Shown here: positions 1 to 9,231 of the stretch, piece by piece
How positions within the stretch are numbered: the first letter of the stretch is position 1
Layout: each line of letters opens with the position of its first letter
Source of the DNA: Paracoccus laeviglucosivorans
Lineage (GTDB): Bacteria; Pseudomonadota; Alphaproteobacteria; Rhodobacterales; Rhodobacteraceae
Assembly: GCF_900182695.1 (NCBI RefSeq)
Contig: NZ_FXTK01000012.1
Span: 54,854-118,853, forward strand
DNA: 64,000 nucleotides
Direction: 5' to 3'
Translations under genes and position numbers: made by a program
Notes under the pieces: generated by a model
The model's database searches: none
The model's input: only the letters and a program-made list of their open reading frames with translations
Told to the model about the DNA's origin: nothing

Positions 1-513
1 GTCCAGCATGGCCGAAACCCCGATGCCCACAAGGATCAGCCGCGCGCCTGCCACGCCGTTGCGCCACGACAGGCCATAGATCGTCAGCGCAACCCCCAGG
101 CCCGCTGCGACGGCAAAGATCGACACCGCAGCGCCGTCCAGCCGCAAGACCACGATGGCAAAGACCGCAGCCGCACTTGCACCCGAACTGATACCGATGA
201 TGTCGGGGCTGGCCAGCGGGTTGCGCAGCATGATCTGGAACGCCGCACCGCCAAGGCCAAAGCTTAGCCCCGCCAGCACGGCCAGCACCGCACGCGGCAG
301 CCGCAACTGGCCCACGGTGAATGTCGCGCCCGGCACATCGTGACCCATCAGCACGCGGATCACGTCGCCCGGCGGTGTGAACGACTGGCCCAGCATCAAT
401 GTCAGCGCAAATCCCGTAACCAGCAGCGCCAGCAAGGCCAGCACGACCCGCGCGCGCCTGCGGACGCGGCGGATACGGCCGGCGGCAACGATATCGACCG
501 AGGCCATGCTCAT
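1..513 (-). CDS. FecCD-family siderophore ABC permease, partial
   Basis: This is the N-terminal part (about 171 residues) of an inner-membrane permease of the BtuC/FecCD type. It runs off the left edge, so no stop is seen. The translation has the family hallmarks: an Arg-rich N-terminus, a first membrane helix, then the conserved stretch RLPRAVLAVLAGLSFG followed by NPLASPDIIGISSGA. The start at 513 is chosen because its ATG overlaps the TGA of the permease gene upstream (ATGA junction), which indicates translational coupling. An in-frame ATG two codons later is also possible. It should form a heterodimeric channel with that permease. The cognate ATPase is not in view and probably lies beyond the left edge. 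Confidence 0.9.
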   Translation of the reverse strand, partial: MSMASVDIVAAGRIRRVRRRARVVLALLALLVTGFALTLMLGQSFTPPGDVIRVLMGHDVPGATFTVGQLRLPRAVLAVLAGLSFGLGGAAFQIMLRNPLASPDIIGISSGASAAAVFAIVVLRLDGAAVSIFAVAAGLGVALTIYGLSWRNGVAGARLILVGIGVSAMLD

Positions 514-1532
514 AATTCGCGGACCTTCTGACGGCGGACGATCCAGATAAAGAACGGCGCGCCGATAAAGGCGGTGACGATGCCAACGTCCAGTTCATTC
601 GGCCGCGCGATCAGGCGGCCCGCAATATCGGCGCAGGTCAGCAGCGCCGCGCCCACCAGCGCCGAAAACGGCAACAGCCAGCGGTGATCGACCCCGAAGA
701 GCAGGCGGCACAGATGCGGCACGATCAGCCCGACAAAGCCGATGGGACCGCAGATCGCCGTGGTCGCTCCGCATAGTAGGATCGCTCCCAATGCGGCCAT
801 GGCGCGGGCCAGTGCCACACGCTCGCCCAGGCCCGCCGCCAATTCATCGCCCAGGGCCAGCGAATTCAGCTTGCGGGCCGTTGCCATGCTGATCAGGAAC
901 CCCGCCACAAGGAATGGCAGCACCACCGACAGTCGGGCGAATGTGGCGCCGCCCACACCGCCGACCTGCCATTGGCGGATGCCGCCCGCGATGTCGCCCC
1001 GTGTCAGCACCACAGCGATTACCAGCGATGCGAACGCGACCGAGGTGGCGACCCCCGCCAGCGCCAGCTTCAGCGGCGTGGCCCCACCGCGCCCCAGCGA
1101 GCCGATCACGTACACAAAGACCGCAGTGAACCCCGCCCCAAGGATCGCGACCCAGATATAGGCGTTGGCGGTGGTAATGCCGAACCACGCCACACCCACG
1201 GCAATCGCCAGCGATGCGCCCATGTTCACGCCAAGAATGCCCGGATCGGCCAGCGGATTGCGGGTGATGCCCTGCATGATCGCGCCCGACAGCCCCAGCG
1301 CAGCCCCAGCCAGCAAGGCCATCAGCGTGCGCGGGATACGCGCTGCAACCGCCGCTTGCCCCACCGTATCGACCCGGCCCGCCAGCGCCGCCCAGATCTC
1401 GGACCACGAAACCGATCGTGTGCCGATTGCGACGGACCCTGCGCACAAGGCGACCAGCACAGCCAGAACCAGCGCCAGCCAGAAGACCCGGCTGCGGCTG
1501 GACCGCAAAACCAGCGCCGCGTCAGTTGCCAT
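510..1532 (-). CDS. FecCD-family siderophore ABC permease
   Basis: Full-length permease of about 340 residues, the usual FecCD size, with repeated hydrophobic segments. Family signatures seen are RIPRTLMALLAGAALGLSG, the NPLADPGILGVNMGAS block and the late GPIGFVGLIVPH motif that contacts the ATPase. The open frame extends further upstream, but the ATG at 1532 is preferred: it overlaps the end of the binding-protein gene by 11 bases, and the upstream extension is Arg/Trp-rich and unlike a permease. It translocates an iron-chelate from the periplasmic binding protein into the cytoplasm, and sits second in a binding protein-permease-permease operon. Confidence 0.92.
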   Translation of the reverse strand: MATDAALVLRSSRSRVFWLALVLAVLVALCAGSVAIGTRSVSWSEIWAALAGRVDTVGQAAVAARIPRTLMALLAGAALGLSGAIMQGITRNPLADPGILGVNMGASLAIAVGVAWFGITTANAYIWVAILGAGFTAVFVYVIGSLGRGGATPLKLALAGVATSVAFASLVIAVVLTRGDIAGGIRQWQVGGVGGATFARLSVVLPFLVAGFLISMATARKLNSLALGDELAAGLGERVALARAMAALGAILLCGATTAICGPIGFVGLIVPHLCRLLFGVDHRWLLPFSALVGAALLTCADIAGRLIARPNELDVGIVTAFIGAPFFIWIVRRQKVREL

Positions 1533-2520
1533 CGGACTTGCGCGCAGCCTTGGCCAGCAGATCGACGTAATCGTCCAGCACCCATGAAATCGAAAGCGGT
1601 GTCGGGTTCGAGGCCGTGCCCACCGGATCGCTGCCCAGCATGACCAGACCATCATTCGCGACCGCAGGCATATGCGCCATCAGCGGATCGGCCTTGAGCG
1701 CGTCGAACAGCGCCTTGCTGCCATAGGTCACGACGACATCCACGTCGTCGAACGCATCGATCCGCTCGGCGCTGATCCCGCCCGAGAATTGACCGGGTTG
1801 CGTCGCCTGAACCACGCTTTTGGGCGAGGTAAGACCCAGATCGGCAAAGAATTTCACCCGCGTATCGTTGGCCGTGTAGAAATTCACCCGGCTAAGGTCG
1901 GTCGTATCCAGATGCGTGATGAACATGGCGGATTTGCCGCGCAGCTCGGGGTGCTTGGCGACGCTGGCCTCGATCTCGCCTTCGATCCGGGTGATCAGGG
2001 CATCGCCCTCGGCCGCCATACCAAGGCCCGCGCTGTTCATGCGGATCGTGTCGCGCCAGTCGGTCGCCCATGCGCTGTCGGGATAGGCGATGACCGGGGC
2101 AATCTGGCTAAGCGTGTCGTAATCAGCCTGCGTCAGTCCGGAATATGCGGCAAGGATAACATCGGGACGGGTCGCGGCCACCGCTTCGAAGTCGATGCCG
2201 TCGCCTTCGTCGAACAGAACGGGCTTGTCGCCGCCCAGTTCGGCCAGTTTTTCCGACACCCAAGGCAGCATACCATCGCCATCGTCATCGCCGAAATTCG
2301 CAGCGGCCATGCCGACCGGGACGATACCCAAAGCCAGCGGAACTTCGTGATTGGCCCAGGCGACAGTCGCCACCCGCTCAGGTTTCTGCGTCAGAACGGT
2401 CGTGCCAAGCGCGTGCTTGATCGTCACCGGATAGGTAGTCGCATCATCCGCCCATACCGGCGCGGCAAGCATCAAGGGCAGGCACAAGGCCGCTAGTTTC
2501 GCGGCGTGACGAATGGGCAT
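1522..2520 (-). CDS. Iron-siderophore ABC substrate-binding protein
   Basis: A 332-residue periplasmic binding protein of the FepB/FhuD class. It has a classic Sec signal peptide (roughly residues 1-24, ending APVWA) and the helical-backbone fold signatures KPERVATVAWANHEVPLALG near the N-terminus and RPDVILAAYSG in the middle. The ATG at 2520 is preceded by GGGAG at a suitable distance. It is first in the operon with two FecCD permeases and is divergent from a TonB-dependent receptor, so the four genes form one uptake route from outer membrane to cytoplasm. The exact chelate cannot be read from sequence. Confidence 0.92.
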   Translation of the reverse strand: MPIRHAAKLAALCLPLMLAAPVWADDATTYPVTIKHALGTTVLTQKPERVATVAWANHEVPLALGIVPVGMAAANFGDDDGDGMLPWVSEKLAELGGDKPVLFDEGDGIDFEAVAATRPDVILAAYSGLTQADYDTLSQIAPVIAYPDSAWATDWRDTIRMNSAGLGMAAEGDALITRIEGEIEASVAKHPELRGKSAMFITHLDTTDLSRVNFYTANDTRVKFFADLGLTSPKSVVQATQPGQFSGGISAERIDAFDDVDVVVTYGSKALFDALKADPLMAHMPAVANDGLVMLGSDPVGTASNPTPLSISWVLDDYVDLLAKAARKSDGN

Positions 2521-2855
2521 CTGAAGGCTCCCATGACGGATTTGTGCCGGGCTTTCCAGTTTCGAGTGCGTGCGTCAACCTGCGCTTGGATAAAAACCAC
2601 CTAAAACTGTCGATTTCCGCAGATTCCGACAAAAAACCTTGGATTCTTCAAGACAGCACATCGTTGAAGGGCTACGAGGCGCGGGAATGATACCGGACCA
2701 TTTGCGCCGCCATCGTCGCCCGCACCCAAATCGGGGCTGTCGGGCGGGCAGCGCAGATGGGTTCGCCATCATCGGGCACGCCAATGGACTTTGCGTTTCG
2801 CATTAACGCCGCCAGCCAGCCCCTGTCAAAAGATGAACATTGTGGAACTTGAACC
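2521..2855. promoter_or_regulatory. Divergent promoter region of the siderophore genes
   Basis: This 335-base gap separates the binding-protein gene (leftward) from the receptor gene (rightward), so it must hold both promoters. I see no gene in it and no convincing Fur or Irr box. A tandem near-repeat, GATTTCCGCA at 2612 followed directly by GATTCCGACA at 2622, is the kind of direct repeat an AraC-type activator could use, and such a regulator lies just beyond the receptor. That link is inference. Confidence 0.4.
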
Positions 2856-4946
2856 ATGCCCAAAAAACAATCCGCCCGCCGCGCCGGGACGACGGGGACC
2901 AATTTCGCTAAGGCAGCATTGCTGGGTTGCACCGCAATTGCGCTGATCCCAGCCGCAGCTATCGCGCAACAGGCACAACCGGTTGTGCTGGATCAGGTCG
3001 TGATCGAAACCGTTGCGGGCGATGACGACGCGAATTCCATCGTTGCGACCACGACCACGGCAGGCAGCAAGATGCCCACCGACATTCTGGACCTGCCCGC
3101 ATCGGTTTCAGTCATTACCTCCAAGGACATTCAGATGCGCGGCGCCAGCACGGCCGAGGAAGTGCTGCGCTACAGCGCCGGTGTCGTCTCGGACTTCTAT
3201 GGCGGCGATGACCGTTTCGACTATTACAAGGTCCGCGGCTTTGACGCCTCGGTGTTCCGCGACGGCCTGCCCATGCAAAAGGCGTTTGGCGGCATCCGCG
3301 AGGATACATTTGCCTATGAGCGGGTCGAGATCGTCAAGGGCGGCAACTCGACGATTTCCGGCCCGTCCGAACCCGGCGGCATGGTCAACTACGTCACCAA
3401 GCTGCCGCGCACCATGCGCTTTGGCGAGGTCTATGCCACGGTCGGATCGTTCAATCATGCCGAGGTCGGTGTCGATTTCGGCGACAACCTTACCAGCGAT
3501 TCCACCCTGTCCTATCGCCTGACGGCCCGCGTGCAGAAATCCGACAAGGAGCTGGATTACAGCAAGGACGACGCAACGCTGGTCATGGGCGGCCTGACAT
3601 GGCGGCCCAGCGACGCAACCAGCCTTAGCCTTGTCGTGGAGCACATGAAGCGCGACGGCTCCAGCGGCTCGGGCTATCCCCAAGACACGGATTACGATCG
3701 CGACGTGTTCTTTGGTGAGCCGGACTTTAACTATGTGGACAATGAACGCAATTCGGTCAGCGTCCTGTTCGACCACGATTTCGGCGGCGGGCTGAAACTG
3801 AATGCGAACCTGCGTTACAGTGACGAAGATCGCGGCTTCGGCTATGTCTATGTGGGCGACAGCCCGGCGACCGACCTGATCGACCGTTATTACTTCGCCT
3901 CGGCAGGGTCGTCCCATTCGCTGCTGGCAGATGCGAACCTGCAATATGAACGCGACTTAGGCCAGATCCGCAGCCGGACGCTTGGCGGGGTGCAGTATCG
4001 CGACGAAACCTCGTCATCCAAAACGTGGTGGGCGCCCGCGCAAGGTCTTCCGGTGGGATCGGGTCCGATCTATTCGGGCGGTATCGATCTTGACACTCTG
4101 GACCCGATTTCGACGCAGGATAACGACGATCAGATCACCTCGCTTTACGTCCAGCAGGAACTGACATTCGACGACCGCTTTATCGCGACCATTGGTCTGC
4201 GCAACGATTGGATGGACCTGACGCGCAATGGCACGGATGGCGAATTCAACAAGACCACCGGACGTTTCGGTCTGACCTATAAGGTCACGCCCGAAATCTC
4301 GACCTATTTCAGCTATTCTGAATCGGTCCTGCCCGCAGGTCTGACGGTCGAGCCGGAGGAAGGCGAACAGTATGAGCTGGGCGTGAAATACCGTCCGGCT
4401 GGCATGAACGCGCTGTTCACCGCTGCGGTCTATGATCTGAAAAAGACCAACATCACCCGGACGGATGCAACGACGAACCCGCCCGTCCAACGCACGATCG
4501 GCGAAATCCGCGCACGTGGCCTGGAACTGGAAGCCCGCGCCGAACTTAGCCCGGTGCTGAACCTGACCGCATCCTATGCCTATACCGACACCGAGATTAC
4601 CGATCGCTTGTCGGCCAATCAAGGTAATCAGCTGGCACTTGTGCCGCTGCATTCGGCCTCGGTCTGGGTGGATTACACGCTGGCCGGAAACGGCACGCGC
4701 GGCGATATGAATTTCGGCCTTGGCGCACGCTATACCGGCACGTCCTATGGCGGCGACGACAATGCCAAGAAATATCCCGCAGCGATTATCTTCGACGCGG
4801 CTTACAGCTATGACGTGACCAAGGATACGTCGATGACGCTGAACGTCTCGAACCTGTTCGACGAAAAGCACGAACAGGCGGCATCGGGCGCGATTACGTA
4901 TAATCCGGGTCGCGAAATCGGGCTGACGCTGCGCCGCACCTGGTGA
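2856..4946 (+). CDS. TonB-dependent siderophore receptor
   Basis: A 696-residue outer-membrane receptor. It has a long cationic N-terminus with a signal sequence ending near residue 37 (AAAIAQQ), then a plug domain with LPASVSVITSKDIQMRGA, VLRYSAGVV and FAYERVEIVKGGNS, and a 22-strand barrel ending in the typical aromatic C-terminus (GREIGLTLRRTW). It matches FhuA/FpvA-type ferric-siderophore receptors in length and plug order. I see no N-terminal FecA-type signalling domain, so regulation by a surface-signalling sigma factor is unlikely; the adjacent AraC protein is the better candidate. It is divergent from the ABC permease operon. Confidence 0.95.
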   Translation: MPKKQSARRAGTTGTNFAKAALLGCTAIALIPAAAIAQQAQPVVLDQVVIETVAGDDDANSIVATTTTAGSKMPTDILDLPASVSVITSKDIQMRGASTAEEVLRYSAGVVSDFYGGDDRFDYYKVRGFDASVFRDGLPMQKAFGGIREDTFAYERVEIVKGGNSTISGPSEPGGMVNYVTKLPRTMRFGEVYATVGSFNHAEVGVDFGDNLTSDSTLSYRLTARVQKSDKELDYSKDDATLVMGGLTWRPSDATSLSLVVEHMKRDGSSGSGYPQDTDYDRDVFFGEPDFNYVDNERNSVSVLFDHDFGGGLKLNANLRYSDEDRGFGYVYVGDSPATDLIDRYYFASAGSSHSLLADANLQYERDLGQIRSRTLGGVQYRDETSSSKTWWAPAQGLPVGSGPIYSGGIDLDTLDPISTQDNDDQITSLYVQQELTFDDRFIATIGLRNDWMDLTRNGTDGEFNKTTGRFGLTYKVTPEISTYFSYSESVLPAGLTVEPEEGEQYELGVKYRPAGMNALFTAAVYDLKKTNITRTDATTNPPVQRTIGEIRARGLELEARAELSPVLNLTASYAYTDTEITDRLSANQGNQLALVPLHSASVWVDYTLAGNGTRGDMNFGLGARYTGTSYGGDDNAKKYPAAIIFDAAYSYDVTKDTSMTLNVSNLFDEKHEQAASGAITYNPGREIGLTLRRTW

Positions 4947-4955
4947 CACCACCAG

Positions 4956-4980
4956 CCCCATCCGCCTGTAGCGGGTGGGG
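4956..4980. terminator. Bidirectional stem-loop between receptor and AraC genes
   Basis: CCCCATCCGC and GCGGGTGGGG pair (one G-T wobble) around a five-base loop, between the converging ends of the receptor gene and the AraC gene. There is no long T run, so it is a GC-rich convergent terminator by position and shape. Confidence 0.6.
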
Positions 4981-4984
4981 CGTC

Positions 4985-5881
4985 CTAACGCAGCAGGCGC
5001 GTTCGGCGCCATGCGGCAGGCGTATTGCCCGTCATCTGGCGAAAGGCGCGCGTCAGATGCGCCTGATCCGAAAAGCCCAGCCGCGCGGCCACATCGGACA
5101 GGGCCAGCTCCCCCTCAAGAAGCAGCTTCTGCGCCAGTTCGATCCGCTGGCCCATCTGCCATTGCAGCGGTGTCTTGCCGGTGGTTTTCTTGAACACATT
5201 GGCAAACCAGCTTTCCGACAGGCCCACTGCGGATGCCATTTCCGCCACGCTTAGCCGATGATCGGAACTGGCGCCCATACGGGCAAGCAGCCTGTTCATC
5301 TGCGCCTGCGTCAGCCCGCCCATTGCCGGGACAGTTTCCCGATCCTCGGCTGGGATGTCCAGCAGACCCGCAATAATGCTGCCGACAAGGCTTTCAGCAT
5401 AGACCCCGTGGCGCGAGGGCTGCGCAATTTCATCGACCAGCAGCCGGGCCAAAGTCTGAAGGTTGTCTGTGTCCTGAATTTCGACCGGACAGCGCAGGGC
5501 GGCAAGCGCCGCCGAACGCCCCAGCGAGTGCGACAGAAAGCGTAGCGCACGATCGTGATGCAGGTGCAGATCCAGATGCGAAAAGCTGTGCGCCGCCGTG
5601 AAACTGGTCCAAAGCGGCGCACCCGCAGGCACATAGACCGCCCGCGTCATCGGGCGGCAGGCCCGCCCGAAACTGTCGGGTTGGTCCGACATGCGGATAT
5701 GCGCTGAAACGTCGTTGAAGAATATGACGATGCGCGGATCTGGGGACAGATAATAGGCCCGTGCCCCCGGATTCCCCTGCGCGTCCCAGAACACGCTCAT
5801 CATCCCGTCAAGCCCGCGCCATTTCGGCAGCGCGGCACGGATACCCTCGGTGTAACAGGTCATGGAATGCCGATAGCCCAT
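4985..5881 (-). CDS. AraC-family transcriptional regulator
   Basis: The C-terminal 100 residues hold the two helix-turn-helix units of the AraC/XylS family: LSVAEMASAVGLSESWFANVFKK, then LALSDVAARLGFSDQAHLTRAFRQ with the closing TGNTPAAWRR. The N-terminal part is an unassigned effector domain, as in siderophore regulators of the PchR type. The frame stays open to 6274, overlapping the next gene, so the start is uncertain. ATGs at 5926, 5881 and 5863 are possible; 5881 gives about 298 residues, a normal family length. Its position beside the receptor suggests it activates uptake when the chelate is present. Confidence 0.85.
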   Translation of the reverse strand: MGYRHSMTCYTEGIRAALPKWRGLDGMMSVFWDAQGNPGARAYYLSPDPRIVIFFNDVSAHIRMSDQPDSFGRACRPMTRAVYVPAGAPLWTSFTAAHSFSHLDLHLHHDRALRFLSHSLGRSAALAALRCPVEIQDTDNLQTLARLLVDEIAQPSRHGVYAESLVGSIIAGLLDIPAEDRETVPAMGGLTQAQMNRLLARMGASSDHRLSVAEMASAVGLSESWFANVFKKTTGKTPLQWQMGQRIELAQKLLLEGELALSDVAARLGFSDQAHLTRAFRQMTGNTPAAWRRTRLLR

Positions 5882-6205
5882 TGCCAGAAGCCCTTGCCTC
5901 CCCTGAATTGTAAGGAAGGACAGCATACCTGTCCGGCAAAGCCTGCCGACACTGGGGAGCGATCCACGGTCACGAATACTGGGCGATTTACCCCCGCTGT
6001 GCAACAAGCCCAGACCAGATGCCTGCGCGCGCGTGGCAATCCTGCCGCGACCGCCGCGTCCGGCGCATCCCGGTCCGGCAACCAGTGATTGCATTGCCGT
6101 CTTGTTTTGAAAGATTCTGTTCGGATACCTGCGATAAACACCACGCGGACTTGGCAAATGGCCGCTAAGGCGTAATAAACACCTGCGTAGCCAGACGATG
6201 AAGTT
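5882..6205. other. Intergenic region between divergent araC-type and CYTH genes
   Basis: About 320 bases without a supported gene. The araC-type frame remains open through it, so a longer N-terminus cannot be fully excluded. No clear operator or repeat was seen. Confidence 0.4.
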
Positions 6206-6694
6206 ATGCCAAAAGAGATCGAACGAAAGTTCCTTGTCGCCAACGAACTTTGGCGAAACAAGGTTCAGCGCCATGTCAAATTGCGCGATGGACTGCTTGC
6301 TTTTTCAGACGGCAGGAAAGTTCGCATCCGCTTTTATGACGACCGTGCCACGCTGACCGTCAAGGGCAGGCGCAACGGGATCAGCCGGGACGAATTCGAA
6401 TACGATATTCCGTCATGTGACGGGCTGGTCCTGCTGGAGGATCATTGCGACCGCGAGGTCTTGGAAAAGACCCGCTATCACCTGATTTTCGAAGGGTTCG
6501 ACTGGACCATCGACGAATATCACGGCCTGCTTTCGGGTGTCATGCTTGCCGAAATCGAGCTGCCTTCGGAAGATGCGAAATTCTCGCGGCCTCCTTGGCT
6601 TGGCCCCGAGGTGACGGGCAAGCAGAAATACCGCCAGACCAATCTGGTCAAGGCATTCGCGCACAGAAAGCTTGCAACTAACGCGGGCGAATAG
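6206..6694 (+). CDS. CYTH-domain (triphosphate tunnel) protein
   Basis: A 162-residue single-domain protein opening with EIERKFLV, the ExExK signature of CYTH/triphosphate tunnel metalloenzymes. It continues with alternating basic and acidic strands (RIRFYDDRATLTVKGRR, EFEYDIP, EIELP) that line the tunnel. Family members hydrolyse inorganic triphosphate or other triphosphates with Mg or Mn; some are class IV adenylyl cyclases. The short bacterial form here is most like a tripolyphosphatase-type enzyme, but the substrate cannot be read directly. It is transcribed alone and ends at a GC-rich hairpin. Confidence 0.88.
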   Translation: MPKEIERKFLVANELWRNKVQRHVKLRDGLLAFSDGRKVRIRFYDDRATLTVKGRRNGISRDEFEYDIPSCDGLVLLEDHCDREVLEKTRYHLIFEGFDWTIDEYHGLLSGVMLAEIELPSEDAKFSRPPWLGPEVTGKQKYRQTNLVKAFAHRKLATNAGE

Positions 6695-6723
6695 GCAGTG
6701 GGGGCGACGGTGCCGCCCCCTGC
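6695..6723. terminator. Bidirectional hairpin between CYTH and CitMHS genes
   Basis: GGGGGCG (6700-6706) pairs perfectly with CGCCCCC (6714-6720), and the flanking GCA/TGC extend the stem. It starts directly after the CYTH stop codon and lies 8 bases before the stop of the convergent transporter gene. Confidence 0.65.
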
Positions 6724-6730
6724 TTTGATC

Positions 6731-8038
6731 CTAGCCCAGCGGCACAGCCCCGAACAGCACGGCACCAAACAGCATGACGCAGACCAGCAGCGACGACCAT
6801 TTCAGCGTGAAACGCTGGTGGGCGCCGAATTCGACCTTGGCAAGCCCCGTCAACACATAGGCCGCAGGCACCAGCGGGCTTAGCATGTGGACCGGCTGGC
6901 CGATCAGCGATGCACGGGCGATGACCTCGGGCGGGATGCCGTAATGGGCGGCCGCCTCGGCCAGAACCGGGACGACGCCAAAGTAGAAGGCATCATTCGA
7001 CAGGAAGAACGTGAAGGGAGCCGACAGCACTGCGGTGATCAGCGGGATATAGCTGCCCGCACTGTCCGGGATCAGCGCAACGACGCTTTTGGCCAGCGCA
7101 TCCGTCATTCCGGTGCCCATCATGATGCCGGTGAAGGCGCCTGCGCCAAACACCACGGCGACCACGGCCAGAACCGAGCCTGCATGGGACGCGATCCTGT
7201 CCCGCTGGTCGTTGACATCCGGGAAGTTGACCAGCATCGCGATGCCAAAGCCCACCATGAAGACCAGTGCCAGCGGCACCACATCCATGACCAGCAGGAT
7301 CATCATTGCACTCGTCAGGGCGACGTTGAACGCCTGCAGCCAGCCCGGACGGATCACGACGGCGCGCGTGGCCTCGTTCACCTGACGCTCAAGCTCGGCC
7401 TCGCTGACGGATGCGTAATCCAGAGTGCCAAGGCGGCGGCGTTCCTTCATCCCGAAATAGGCGGCGATGGCCAGGGCGGCGGCGCAGGACATCACCATGG
7501 CGGGCAGCAGCGGAACGAAGGTCTGGCCGACATCGGTATGCAGCGACGACATGACGCGTGCCGTCGGCCCGCCCCAAGGTGCGATGTTGATGATCGCGTT
7601 GGGCATGACCGTCACGGCGGGCAGGATCAACGGGTTGATCCCCAGCTTCAGGTGCAGCGGCATCATCGCCGTCACGACCAGCAGATAGGTGGTTGAGCCA
7701 TCACCATCCAGCGAGATGACCATCGACAATGCACAGGTGCCGACGATGACCCGCAGCGGATCGCCATGACAGGTCCGCACGACAAAGCGCACCAGCGGGT
7801 CGAACAGGCCCACATCGATCATCAGCCCGAAATACAAAATCGCGAACAGCAGCAGCACCGCCGTGGGAGCGATCTTGCGCAGCCCGTCCATGATAAGATC
7901 GGGCACTTCGGGTCCAAAACCGGCCAGCACCGCAAAGATGATCGGGATCAGGATCAGCCCGATCAGCGCCGAGACGCGACCTGTCATGATCGCAGCCATG
8001 AAAACAAAGATCATGGCATAGGCAAGGAATGTAAGCAT
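6731..8038 (-). CDS. CitMHS-family citrate/divalent-metal transporter
   Basis: A polytopic membrane protein of about 435 residues with some 12 hydrophobic segments. It shows the CitMHS pattern: an N-terminal MLTFLAYAMIFVFMAAIMTGRVSAL, LDGDGSTTYLL in the middle, and NAIINIAPWGGPTAR, which resembles the substrate loop of citrate:H+ symporters. The ATG at 8038 is chosen over an upstream alternative because AAGGAG sits just before it. CitMHS proteins import citrate complexed with Mg, Ca or other metals. It lies downstream of a Bug-type binding protein and a TctDE-like two-component system, which suggests induction by the same carboxylate. Confidence 0.88.
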   Translation of the reverse strand: MLTFLAYAMIFVFMAAIMTGRVSALIGLILIPIIFAVLAGFGPEVPDLIMDGLRKIAPTAVLLLFAILYFGLMIDVGLFDPLVRFVVRTCHGDPLRVIVGTCALSMVISLDGDGSTTYLLVVTAMMPLHLKLGINPLILPAVTVMPNAIINIAPWGGPTARVMSSLHTDVGQTFVPLLPAMVMSCAAALAIAAYFGMKERRRLGTLDYASVSEAELERQVNEATRAVVIRPGWLQAFNVALTSAMMILLVMDVVPLALVFMVGFGIAMLVNFPDVNDQRDRIASHAGSVLAVVAVVFGAGAFTGIMMGTGMTDALAKSVVALIPDSAGSYIPLITAVLSAPFTFFLSNDAFYFGVVPVLAEAAAHYGIPPEVIARASLIGQPVHMLSPLVPAAYVLTGLAKVEFGAHQRFTLKWSSLLVCVMLFGAVLFGAVPLG

Positions 8039-8091
8039 GAAGTCTCCTTGTTCACCTGTGGCTGGGCCAAAGGTGTCTGGGGTCGTCAAGG

Positions 8092-8106
8092 GGCGGCAAA
8101 ACCGCC
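8092..8106 (-). other. Intercistronic hairpin
   Basis: GGCGG and CCGCC form a short stem with a five-base loop between the binding-protein gene and the transporter gene. It could be a weak attenuator or an mRNA-stabilising hairpin. There is no T run. Confidence 0.3.
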
Positions 8107-8133
8107 AAAGATAAGGATCAGGGGCTGCGCCCG

Positions 8134-9114
8134 TCAGGGAACGCCAAGCTGCGCAAGGCGGGCGCGGGCGGTTTGGGTCAGGGTCGCGATCTCGGCCTCA
8201 AGCGCGGGGCCGGTGACGGGCTTGGCTTGCAGATGATAGCGTTCAAGAATGCGGGCATAGTCGGCGCTGGCCATGAGGCGGGCCAGATGTGCCTGCCACC
8301 ATGCGAAATCCTGATCGCTGACATGCGCGCCCATATAGACGCCGCGCATCACGGGCCAGTCCAGAGGCACACCCTGTTCGCGCGCGGTCGGCACATCCGA
8401 CAAGTCGCCGGGCAGGCGCCTGGGCGCAAAGACGGCAAGGATGCGCAACGGTTTTCCGGCATCCATCCCGGTGCGGGCATCGCCCATATCGTTCATGCAG
8501 GCCTGCACGAAACCTTCCAGCAGCGCCTGCGTGCAACTGCCCGCGCCTTCAAAGGCGACAAAACGCAGCTTGCGATGGTCGATGCCAGCAAGCTCGGCGG
8601 TCATCGCCCCACGCATCCAGTCCTGCCCGCCGATCGTGCCGCCACCACCGATGGCGATGCGCTGCGGTTCCTTGCGCATGGCAGCCAGCAGCGCAGGCAG
8701 ATCGGCCCAGGCAGCATCGTCGCGCACGACGATCGCGCCGTAATCCTGCGCCAGCTGGGCCAGCCAGCGCACCTCGCCTGCGTGATGATCACCAAAGCTG
8801 CCTTTGGCGAGGTTGTAGATCGTGCCCTCGGAAAAGGCGACCAGCGTATTGCCTTCGGCAGCGCGGGTGCCGGTCATGGCGTTGAAGGCGACCGCGCCGA
8901 CCCCGCCCGGCATATAGCCGCGCTGAAGGGGCTGTGGCAGGATGCCTGCACCGTCCAGCACCTGAGCCAGCATCCGGCAGGTCAGATCAAAACCACCATC
9001 GGGCTGGGCTGGGGCGATGCAGGTGGCAGAACCGTCCGGAGCGGTTTGCGCATGAACCATGCCGGGCAGCACAGCCGCCAGCAGCAGGACAAGCCCAAGC
9101 CACAAGTTCCGCAT
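8134..9114 (-). CDS. Bug/TctC-like tricarboxylate-binding protein
   Basis: About 326 residues with a Sec signal peptide (MRNLWLGLVLLLAAVLPGMVHA). It follows the Bug-family plan: a glycine-rich loop after the first strand, PGGVGAVAFN, then IAIGGGGTIGGQDW, and a C-terminal helical tail. ATG 9114 is preferred because a G-rich ribosome-binding site precedes it. Bug proteins normally feed TctAB permeases, but none is seen here. Instead it lies between a TctDE-type sensor pair and a CitMHS transporter, so it may present the carboxylate to the sensor kinase rather than to its own permease. That role is inference, modelled on Bordetella BctC-BctDE. Confidence 0.8.
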   Translation of the reverse strand: MRNLWLGLVLLLAAVLPGMVHAQTAPDGSATCIAPAQPDGGFDLTCRMLAQVLDGAGILPQPLQRGYMPGGVGAVAFNAMTGTRAAEGNTLVAFSEGTIYNLAKGSFGDHHAGEVRWLAQLAQDYGAIVVRDDAAWADLPALLAAMRKEPQRIAIGGGGTIGGQDWMRGAMTAELAGIDHRKLRFVAFEGAGSCTQALLEGFVQACMNDMGDARTGMDAGKPLRILAVFAPRRLPGDLSDVPTAREQGVPLDWPVMRGVYMGAHVSDQDFAWWQAHLARLMASADYARILERYHLQAKPVTGPALEAEIATLTQTARARLAQLGVP

Positions 9115-9231
9115 CCGGTATTCCCCCCTTGAAACCATGCGCGGGAAACCCCGCCCTTCTCCTCCGGCAGCCCTATTAGCGCGGCGAAGCTGTCAGATAG
9201 CTTACAAAGCCGGACAGCATCGGAGAAAATT